From positions 50,001 through 94,883 of the forward strand of contig JAQGDQ010000796.1 in NCBI GenBank assembly GCA_030141605.1: 44,883 nt of DNA. The letters are read 5' to 3'. The notes beneath the pieces are model-generated. The model was not told the origin of the DNA, made no database searches, and saw only the letters and a program-made list of their open reading frames with translations. A program made the translations under genes and the position numbers. Shown piece by piece: positions 23,381 to 34,200 of the stretch. The stretch is from Tubiluchus corallicola. Its lineage: Eukaryota > Priapulida > Priapulimorpha > Priapulimorphida > Tubiluchidae. Every line of letters starts with the position of its first letter. The first letter of the stretch is position 1.

Positions 23381-24060
23381 TAATATCACTTTTCTTTCTT
23401 TTTCTCTTCCTTTCTTTTTTCTTTCTTTTTCCTTCCTTTTTTTTATCTTTTCCTTTTTTCATTGTAAGTTTTCATTGTAAGTTTTCACGATGCCCTGTTT
23501 TCAGGAATGATTCCTTATGTCATTCTAACACCGTTTTGGATATTTTTATGCACATTAATAGGTCAAGTAATTGTTCTGCACTTTGGAGGCTTATGAATCC
23601 AAAACTTTCACAGATAGACACTTGGGTACTACTAGGGACGAATGAGAACGTATATGTGGGCTTTCATTTAGTGGTATAGTTAATGATCTCAGAAAACCCG
23701 ATGTGGCCAAACTGCGTCATCAGTACCCCTCAATTTATTTCACAAATTCAATAGTCCACTCTGTTGACCAAAAAAGAGGACTCACTGAGTACAGCCACCA
23801 AACCAACAGCGGGTTAAAATGAGTAATTCTATGAGAATATCCAAAACGCTGTTAGAATGGCCCAGGGAGACATTACCGAAAGTTTGGCAGCTGCATCCAG
23901 TCAGTCCCAATTTCAACAAAATTTGACCTTAACAGACTGGACTACAAGGCTTTGTGAAAGTCATGTTTAAAGTTGTAGATCACTCACTTTGTAGAACAAG
24001 AATAAAAAAATCTATACTACATATTTGCACAGAAAAAGTGTTTATTAACTACATACACAT
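23381..24060. other. Intergenic, with (TTTC)n tract at 23,390-23,460
   Basis: A pyrimidine-rich patch, then unique-looking sequence without an ORF or RNA gene that I can support. Confidence 0.4.
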
Positions 24061-24074
24061 GAGTAGAATGACTG

Positions 24075-24945
24075 CTGCACTGAACACTGAAAATGAGAGT
24101 GTCCTGCACTGAACACAGATAATGAGAGTGTCCTGCACTGAACACAGAGAATGAGAGTGTCCTGCACTGAACACTGAGAATGAGAGAGTCCTGCACTGAA
24201 CACTGAGAGTGAGAGTGTCCTGCACTGAACACTGAGAGTGAGAGTGTCCTGCACTGAACACTGAGAATGAGAGAGTCCTGCACTGAACACTGAGAGTGAG
24301 AGTGTCCTGCACTGAACACTGAGAGTGAGAGTGTCCTGCACTGAACACTGAGAGTTAGAGAGTCCTGCACTGAACACTGTGAATGAGAGAGTCCTGCACT
24401 GAACACTGTGAATGAGAGTGTCCTGCACTGAACACTGAGAATGAGAGTGTCCTGCACTGAACACTGAGAATGAGAGTGTCCTGCACTGAACACTGAGAGT
24501 GAGAGTGTCCTGCACTGAACACTGAGAATGAGAGTGTCCTGCACTGAACACTGAGAGTTAGAGTGTCCTGCACTGAACACTGAGAGTTAGAGTGTCCTGC
24601 ACTGAACACTGAGAGTGAGAGAGTCCTGCACTGAACACTGAGAGTGAGAGTGTCCTGCACTGAACACTGAGAGTTAGAGTGTCCTGCACTGAACACTGAG
24701 AGTGAGAGTGTCCTGCACTGAACACTGAGAGTTAGAGTGTCCTGCACTGAACACTGAGAGTTAGAGTGTCCTGCACTGAACACTGAGAGTTAGAGTGTCC
24801 TGCACTGAACACTGAGAGTTAGAGAGTCCTGCACTGAACACTGAGAGTGAGAGTGTGCTGCACTGAACACTGAGAGTGAGAGTGTCCTGCACTGAACACT
24901 GAGAGTGAGAGTGTCCTGCACTGAACACTGAGAGTGAGAGTGACT
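24075..24945 (-). repeat. 29-bp minisatellite, about 30 copies
   Basis: The unit holds GTCCTGCACTGAACACTGAG plus GAGTGAGAG variants. 29 bp cycles through all frames, so the minus strand gives long Ser/Gln/Cys-rich open frames that are artefacts. The array ends about 20 bp before a TATATATA motif and 230 bp before the astacin start. Confidence 0.95.
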
Positions 24946-24966
24946 AGAAAGCAAAACCAGTCAGTA

Positions 24967-24975
24967 TATATAGGT
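24967..24975 (+). promoter_or_regulatory. Candidate TATA box of the astacin gene
   Basis: TATATATAGG lies about 75 bp upstream of a possible first-exon ATG and about 210 bp before the signal-peptide exon. Position and spacing are plausible, but there is no transcript evidence. Confidence 0.35.
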
Positions 24976-25042
24976 ATAGGTGACCTATGCAGACTTGCAC
25001 AGGCTTCACAACAACCATTACTTTAAAATAGGGAGAGAACCA

Positions 25043-25081
25043 ATGAATATGCATTCACTGGACCGTACAATTATACTGGGG
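25043..25081 (+). CDS. Possible alternative first coding exon of astacin gene 1
   Basis: ATGAATATGCATTC opens 13 codons ending exactly at GGGG|GTAAGT. Splicing over the 96-bp intron 25,082-25,177 to the acceptor TTGATTTCAG|ATGATG would keep the frame and add MNMHSLDRTIILG before the signal peptide. Alternatively this is 5' UTR and translation starts at 25,178. The consensus donor and the frame agreement are the only evidence. Confidence 0.3.
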
Positions 25082-25177
25082 GTAAGTAGCTGGTGGAATG
25101 TAACAGGATTAGTTCACAGATGGCAGCACCTAATTAAAATGGACAATTACAACTTTCACAGGCTTGCTTGATTTCAG

Positions 25178-25262
25178 ATGATGTGGATGTTTCTCTTCCT
25201 AATGGCTTCTTCGAGAGCAGAGACATCAGATGAATTCATCAAACTACACCGTATAGGCAGAG
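25178..25262 (+). CDS. Astacin gene 1, exon 1: signal peptide
   Basis: Acceptor TTTCAG is directly followed by ATGATG. Residues 1-14 (MMWMFLFLMASSRA) are a short hydrophobic signal peptide, then an acidic prodomain start (ETSDEF). Ends AGAG|GTAAAT in phase 1. The first coding exon of the downstream paralogue has the same length (85 bp), start and phase. Confidence 0.85.
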
Positions 25263-28200
25263 GTAAATCCATTATTACTAGTTTATTAAACCACAAGAAA
25301 ACCCTCCACTTACATAAAGCTTAGAAAAATTCGTCTCGAAATTTTATACCATTTACATACTGCCTCTTTGAATACAGGGCATGCGTCGGCAGTAACGCAG
25401 CATAAAATCTGTAAATTTAGATTCGCTCGACGACCGCTATGCGCAGCCATTTTCACGGTAATTATGCGATCTGAAACAAGTTTAGATAACACTGAGTAAA
25501 GTCTGAAAAATAATCAGAGCATTCGTATCGCAAACGTCACAAACTGAATGAAACTTTCAATTACTGTATCATGTCAATAAGATTAAAAACACGATTGCCG
25601 GTAGTGAGTGGTGCACCCTGGAGGCGAGTCAACGACATTATACCATTTGGTGAAAACATTTTAAATAATTAATAATTTTCTTTTCTAGTTACATGCGACT
25701 TTCCAGCAGGCAAGCAAAATGCTAAGTAACAGATTTGATAGAAAGTTTTTTGGGACATAATTTACATTGTCTTTTAACATTGTCGTTTAACATTGTCGTT
25801 TAACATTGTCTTTTGTTCCCCTGATATTTATAAGCTTATGGCTAATAGCACAAGAAACCCTCCACTTACATAAAGCTTAAAAATTCGTCTCGAAATTTTA
25901 TACCACATACATACTACCTTTTCGTATGCATGGCTTGCATCTGCCGTAACGCTGTATAAAACATGTAAATTTAAACTCCCCCGATGACCGTTAGGCGCAG
26001 CAATTTTAATGGTAGGTCGTTTGAAACAAGTTTTGATAACATTGAGTAAAGTTTGATAAAATAATCAGAGCATTCGTAGCACACATGTTGCTAATTAAGT
26101 AAAATTTTAAATTACTATATCTTGTCAATAAGATTAAAAATACGTTTTTGGCTAGTGAGTGGTGCACCCTGGAGGGTGAGTCAACGATATTTTACCAATT
26201 GGCACAAACATTTTAAATTATTAGTCTAGTTACATAAGTCTTTCCTGCAGGCAAGTGAAATGCTAAGTAATATAGATTTGCATGGAAAGTTTTTTGGGTC
26301 ATAATTTAACATTTCCTTTTCTTCCTTTGTTTTACGTTTGCGTAATGACGTCATGTAATGGCGCCGCCGGAACAGTATTGCCGGAGATTTAAAATGAAAA
26401 CAAACGAAAATTCCTCTCAACGCGAATACGATATGTACATAAAATTGCTATAAAGTAATATAATGTTTTAAGGCGATTTTTCTGAAACCTACTTCAGGTG
26501 CCCCCTTTTCTTGGCCTTTTCACAGTTTCGTACTGCGCACGCGCAGTTGCTGCAATGAATTAATTGTGACTGTATTCGTTTGAGTTTTTTCCCCAACCAA
26601 AATTTGGTCTTCCCGGTCGTTTATTACCGATCACCATTGTTGTAAACAGTGTAACTATAATACATTGTACATGCAGTAATAAGTTTGCATTGTTCTTTGT
26701 TTTTTCAGATCTATTTGAAGGTGACATTAAGGTACCTCCTCTTCCAAGAAAGCTCGTAAGTTTGCAATGCTTAAAAGATTTGCTGAAATATAATACACTG
26801 CTACATAAATTTTTAAAAAATTATGTAATGTAATACGTGTTATGTTAGTTTTGTAATGTCAAATGTATGAATAGTGTAAATGTAATGAGTGAAATTTGTG
26901 AATGTAAAGCATGTTTCTGTTAATTGTGTCATGTCAAATGTATATATAGTGCAAAATATGTCACGTAAAAGTTAATGTACTTTTGTAATATTGTTTTGTA
27001 AAAATATTTTAATATGGTGTTTGTAAATATGTTCATTTATTGTATATAATTAGGCCTTAGTTTTGCACTTTAGTTTTTTTTTAGTATTCACCGGACACAT
27101 TTGTCTTGAACAGTGTTGTTATCTGAGGCTTACTCAATTTTATTATAATGAGTGAACCATTTTAATGACAACTAAAGAATTAATATATATATAAATATAT
27201 AAAATATTTTTTAATTTATATGCTTTAGAGTTCTGTCTTACCCAGTGGCGGCTCGTGTATAGGTAGTGTGGTGCTGCAGCACCCCCTATTTTCACTCATT
27301 ATTATCAATAATATTCAATATAATAAGTCTATTTTATCTGGTTCTTTTTTTATACTTGCGCGGAACCGGAGCATGTGAGGGAAGTACACTTTGCTTCACA
27401 GCCCAAGCAACGCGGTGTTTGGCTGCTGTGCGCATGCGGCCATGCGCACATGTCTGAGAATAGGCGCTGCACTTAGGTAGAACGAGTACTGTCACTCACG
27501 CAGTACCGTGTTGCCAGTTGTCACGTGCTTAAAAGCCGTGTACCGGAACATTCTCGAACTGCGACAATTTAGGCTGTTCGTAAGAAAACAACATTTTTGT
27601 CTAGGATTTTATCATGTTTATGTATAAATTAGTTTGTTTGTTTAAACTCGCAATTACAACTTTAAAATTACACATGTGCCGTTTTCCACAGTATTAAAAC
27701 AATGGCTAAAAATGTTTAATTTTACAGCTCCCCCACTAATTTTAGATACTGGTCTTACCGTAGTTTCTAATGTATAAACTAAACGAAATGTTTTTATAGG
27801 TTAGGGGTGCTATACAAGGGCGTGGCGCAGAAAGGTGGGAAAATGGTATAATGCCCATCGTAATATCACCTGATATTGGTAAGTTTAGAATTAGTAGAAA
27901 TTTGAATTTCAAGAAAAACCGGTTAATCGTGTACACATTAGTTCAGAATAAAGAATGCTCTAAAATATTGAAAACTACAATAGCCTTTTTTTAGATCACA
28001 GTTTACGTTAAATAATAATTACCTCGGATGCATAAATTTTGTGAAACTTGCAAAGCTACGCGCGGCTCAGTGAATCTACTAAGACTGACAATGGCGTCTT
28101 TTTGTCACATTCGTGTGGCCGACAAATAGAAGGCGGTACCCTGATAACCATGATCAAGAATTCCAGTGTTAGTTTCTGACGTCATATGACGTTGAGCCCA

Positions 28201-31200
28201 TTTCGTGACATCATGCGTTTAAACAGTACTGTAACACTGACGCAAACGTGCTTGACGCGCAGGGGAAGAAGCCTGCCATTGCACAAACTGTGGTTAGTTT
28301 CTGACGTAAGCAATAGCTGTGTTCGGTTGCCGTTAATTAACTTTCTAAGCTAATAATTCAAATATAAAAAACAATTGCAAACTTTTATAGGCAAGAAAAT
28401 GTATATTTTGGACAGTAAAATAAAATGAGATTGAATCTAAACAAGTTTTCGCTCCAAGCAATCTACTCTATAAATTATTGAAAAGATTCGCTCAGTAATT
28501 TTTTTAAGAATGATTTACATAAAAGAATTATTACCAGATAAACGTAATTTAACGCATGCGCGGCTATTTCTTCATAGTTTCGAGCATTTCTCGAAAACAC
28601 GTTGCACAAAAAACAGGTACTGTACCTCTCGATTCAGAGGTGTTCAGTTGTGACCTAGTACACTTATTCGAGAGCTTATGCGTGAACGCAGCAGAAAACT
28701 TGAAATTTGAATTCTAAACTTAAAATTTGCCCAGTTTTTGTATAACACACTGAATGTTGTACAGTAGCTCTGTACTTAAATTTTCACTTTTGCAAACATG
28801 TGCAACATGCTCGTGAATTGTCTGTCATGTTAAAAATCATGTTCAGTTGTGATGTCATGACTAGTTGGGGTCCTCGGTAGTTAATTAAGCATTTAGCTTG
28901 TCATTTAAAGTATGGCGTGTTATATAATAAATATAAATAAACACAAATTGTATAATAAAAATAAACGAGGTTAAAAATCCACAAAAGTGTATGATTTCAA
29001 CTAGTAACGATGATCTTATGTGCGGGGGCGTATTAACCAATAGGATAACTAAGTTTGAGTTTTTTTTAGAAAAAAATCGCATTCTACTAAGAAAAATGTG
29101 TATACTTTCATATTCATGTAAATAGCGCATTTTAAAACACACGACAGGCAGTTACAAATGCAACTTTATATAAGTGCCACATAACGAACAGGTGCAAGGT
29201 ATTACACAACAAGCAGTTGCCCAGCCGGCTTCAATATAAGCCTAGGCAAATACATGTAATTAATAACGACAACGTAGAAACTAGGTTAATAGTATTTCTA
29301 ACACACCACAAGTAATTGTTCAATCTGCTCATTACATAAACGACCGTAAATTCACAATAAAGATGAGCGGGAGAGTGTTGATATGTGAAAGTTTGTTTTG
29401 TTAGTAGATCCTGTTTACCTTGTTTACCTGTTTTCAATTTCCAGATTGTGGTAACAAATTCGGTTACGACGAACACTGTGAACGTTGGGCTACTAAAGGC
29501 TACTGTGAGTCGGACCGTGGGTTTATGATAACTCATTGCAGAAGATCTTGCAACTTTTGTCCAAGAAGTAAGCATATACATACATTACATGTACATCGAT
29601 AATATATATAATATATAATAATCTTTATTTGCCATTAAAATACATTGATGATCACTGATATAAACTTCACAGAGACGATCAATCAGTGTTAGTTAATAAA
29701 AACTTACGCTGCTAAAGGCAAGTGCGTCAGTGCAATCTAAACTACTGCAGTAATGGAAAGTAAAGACGTATAAAATCAAACATATTTACAACTATGCACA
29801 AACACATTTTAAAAATATGATTTAATTAATATGGCCGTGGATATATAAATTCTGAATTAGTGCGTATGTTGTGATGGTATTTCACATCTGGTTAATATTA
29901 GTGATTTTAATTTTGTTTTAAATGCCGATAGGGGCTTCATTTGCTTAACCAGTAATGGTAGAGAATTGCAAAATAGAATTGTTTGTTTGATTACAGATTA
30001 CAGAATTAACCTAATATTCATTCATATTTCTAGTGGTGAAAACCACAGGACTGTAGCGTGATTTTAGTTCGTCTTTATTTTCAGGAAAACGTTCAACAGT
30101 AATACGCAATGCGCTCGACAGCATGGAAAAAAGAACGTGCGTTCGTTTTGTACCCTGGACTAACCAGACCTACTACGTTCATGTCGTTCCCAAAGATGGG
30201 TAAGTATGGAAAGTGGGGAAGTTTGGTATAGGTAAGCTTGGTACAGGTAAGTTTTTTTCACATGTAAGTTTCGTACAGGTAAATTTGATACAGGTAAGTT
30301 TGGTACAGGTAAGCTTGGTACTGAAAAGTTTGGTACACATAAGTTTCGTACAGGTAAGTTTGGTACAGGAAAGTTTGGTACAGGAAAGTTTGGTACAGGT
30401 AAGCTTGGTACTTTAAATGTTAGTACACATAAGTTTCGTACAGGTAAGTTTGATACAGGTAAGTTTGGTACAGGTAAGTTTGGGACAGGTAAGTTTGGTA
30501 CAGGTAAGCTTGGTACAAGTGACTTCGGTACAGGTAATTTTGGTACTGGTATGCTTTATACTGGTAAGTTTGGCATTGTTAAGTTTGATACTAGTAAGTT
30601 TGGTACAAGTAAGCTTGTTACAGGTAAGTTCGGTATAAGTAAGTTTGGTACAGGTAAGTTTGGTACAAGTAAGTTTGGTACAGATAAGTTTGGTACAAGT
30701 AAGCTTGGTACAGGTAAGTTTGGTACAAATAAGTTTGGCACAGATAAGTTTGGTACATGTAAGCTTGGTACAAGTAACTTTGGTACATGTAATCTAGGTA
30801 CATATAAGTTTGGTACGGGGTTAGGGTTAGGTAATTTGGTACTAGAAAATTCACAGCATTGTAAGGCGAAAAAAAAAGTTTTAGTGAAACTGTAATTTAC
30901 GAAATGTTAGAAACACATGTCTCCAAACGTTTTGACTTCAGCCTTCAGTCATTTGTGTAGTCTGTCACTGAAGACAACAGCAAGCTGCACTTGAAACGTT
31001 TGGAGACATGTTTTTTAACATTTTGTAAGTCAAAGTATTAATATCAAAGTATCAAACTTTTTTTCGTCTTATAATGCTGTGAGTTTTCTAGTACCAAATT
31101 ACCTAACCCTAACCCCGTTCCAAACTTATATGTACCTAGATTACATGTACCAAAGTTACTTGTACCAAGCTTACCTGTACCAAACTTATCAGTGCCAAAC

Positions 31201-34200
31201 TCATTTGTACCAAACTTACCTGTACCAAGCTTACCTGTACCAAACTTATCTGTACCAAACTTACTTGTACCAAACTTACCTGTACCAAACTTACTTATAC
31301 CGAACTTACCTGTAACAAGCTTACTTGTACCAAACTTACTAGTATCAAACTTAACAATGCCAAACTTACCAGTATAAAGCTTACCAGTACCAAACTTACA
31401 TGTACCAAAGTTACTTGTACCAAGCTTACCTGTACCAAACTTATCTGTACCAAAGTTACTTGTTACCAAGCTTACCTGTACCAAACTTACTGTGCCAAAC
31501 TTACCTGTACCAAACTTACCTGTACCAAACTTACCAGTATAAAACTTACCAGTACCAAACTTACCTGTGCCAAAGTTACTTGTACCAAGCTTACCCGTAA
31601 CGTTTCCTAGTGCCAAATTTCCCTTTTCTATGCTGAATACTTTACTGTAGGGAAAGTTTTCATTTGCCAGTTGAAACAATGCAACTTAACATTGGTACTT
31701 GGTAACATTGTAACTTAATTTAACGTTGCAACTTAAAGTTTTAGTAAAAGTTGCTTTCTTATAATTTTACTATTCATTGCAAACCAAATTGGCACATATT
31801 TCAACACACATATGTAGTAAAAAGAAACGGAATTTTTGCCAAATGTTCTATTACGTAACAAACGCTTAAGGGTCTCCAAGCTTGAGCGATTATAGGCTGC
31901 AGCCTATAGGATAACATTGGTTAATACACCTCTGTAGATTTGCTAAAACCGTTTATCTCTGCAAAGTACCGACTGACATATCCCAATGGGCTGATAATTT
32001 ACAACGGACCTCAAAGCTTCAGAATTGGATAATTATAAATAAATAAATATATATATATATATAATCTTTATTTGCCATTAAAATACATTGATGATCACTG
32101 ATATAAACTTTACAGAGATGATCAATCAGTGTTAGTTAATAAAAACTTACACTGCTAAAGGCAAATGCGTCAGTGCAATCTAAACTACTGTGCAGTAATG
32201 GAAAGTAACGACGAATAAAATCAAACATATTTACAACTATGCACAAAAAATGAAAAAACTATGATTTAATTAATGTGGCCGTAAATACATGAATTCTGAA
32301 TTAGTGTGTATGGTGACGTACTGGTGTGATGGTATTTCATATCTGGTTAATATTAGTGATTTTAATTTTGTTTTAAATGCTGAAAGGGACTTGATTTGTT
32401 TAACCTGTAATGGTAGAGAATTCCAAAGTAGATAATCTGGACGCACGCCTGATGTTGTTGATTTTCCTCTAGCTGTTGGTCCCATGTTGGAAGGCGTTCA
32501 GAATATCCGGGAGAGGGACAGGAGCTCAGTCTGCAAGCAGAGTGTATCAGTTCATCGCGTCCCGGCGTGATTATGCACGAGTTCATGCATGCTTTGGGAT
32601 TTTTCCACGAGCAGTCGAGACCAGATAGGGACAGCTTTGTTTACGTTAACTACAGTAACATTGCTGAAGGTAAACAAAAATAAGCCTTTTCACAATTTCA
32701 CAATTTCGTCTGTATTTAAATTGGCAAATCGTAATACCATATATAGTGTACATATCAATATATCAATATATAGATATCGTGTTTTAAAGCTACTCGTTTG
32801 TAACTCTATAAAGCCGCTCATTTCGCCGCCACTTTGTTTATGTAACGCAAAACTTTCCCATTTACTCTTTGTGAGCCAACAATGCGTACAGAATTTGATT
32901 AAAAATTTGGATTCTACGACAACCGTAAATGGCTTACTACCATCGTTTCAGAAGCAGTAACCAACTGTTGTGTAGACTGTTCATGCATTATTGATCATCA
33001 GCAGATGCGTTTATCATTTCACGCAGTTAAAAGTTCAACATTGTGCAAAATGTCTTTGTCGTTGCTGTTGTTTGTGGTGTGTGTGGTGGGTGGCGTTGTG
33101 TTCTGTTAGTGATACTGTTATTGTTACTAGAGATTTTTTAATCTAGCTATTCTGTTGAACTACTTGAAGTAAGTTGCAGAGTGACATCATTGTTACCGAA
33201 ACACCATGTCACTAAAGTTTGCACGTGTTATAAACATGCGCAAGCAAAGCATACACATGCGCGACATGTAAGTGTGATCAATGCTTCGCATTCTGGACTA
33301 TTTTTTCATTTTTTTGCTTTAGGTGCCTTCCTTAACTTTCGCAAACACGAGTACTGGCACATTCTGGGCCTTGGCGAAGCGTACGATTACAGAAGCTTAG
33401 TGCATTACGCTGCCCGGGATTTTGCCAAGGATAAAAGATATGACGTCATTACTCCCCTGAAACCAGGGGTGCGTATTGGAAATCAAATGGACATGACTGA
33501 AGTTGATGTGAGAAAGATTAATAAACTCTACGGATGCACTGAATTCATAGGTGATGAAGGTACGCTTCTTATGACTTTGAAATAAGTTAAAATGAAGACA
33601 AACTGATTTTCATATTCATTTTCAAGTCAGATAAAAGTATACATTTTATCACAATTATTGATGATGATGTTCGTCCTTGGAATCGAAGATGACCATAGTC
33701 CACTTCTTCCCAGCTTTTCCCTATGAGGGGTCCCCGTTGTGAATGAGTCTTCTCCACACATTCCTGTTGTTGACCATCTCTTCATTTATGTCTTCCCTTC
33801 CCACATGATCTTCACCGACTCTTCTTTTCAGGTGTCCGTACCATCGCAATCTTGCGAGGCTTCCACTACTTTTACTGTTCCTCTGATATTATTATTTCTA
33901 ATTTTATCTCTTTTTGTTATTCCCACCATCCATCTCAACATCCTCATCTCCACCACATCCATTTTCTTTAGGTCTTCTTTAGAGAAACTGCTTCCAGCCC
34001 ATAGATTAGAGTGGGTCTGACCACTTCTTTGTGGACTTTCCCTTTAAGTCTCACCGACTCATTCATAGAAGGTTTCGGCGCAGTTTTTACAGGCAGATGC
34101 CCTTCCTCACCCTAACCCTCCCTATTTATCCAGGCTTGGGACCGGGACTGAGTTGGGCTGGCTTCCCCCCCCCACAGTGGCTAGGTTCGAAGATGACCAT

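Noticed and set aside
24017-24783. SAGHSHSQCSVQD-type minus-strand open frames
   Set aside because: Produced by the 29-bp minisatellite cycling through frames; no start context, splice or domain evidence.
29231-29581. 116-codon minus-strand open frame
   Set aside because: It is antisense to the well-supported ShK exon and has no recognised domain.
30815-30832. Telomere-like GGGTTAGGGTTAGG
   Set aside because: Only two units, mirrored in the other palindrome arm; a variant of the local minisatellite, not telomeric DNA.
30213-31679. GKFGT / VSLVQ repeat open frames up to 211 codons
   Set aside because: The 15-bp period is divisible by 3, so any stop-free unit stays open; they lie in an intron and the palindrome shows DNA-level duplication.
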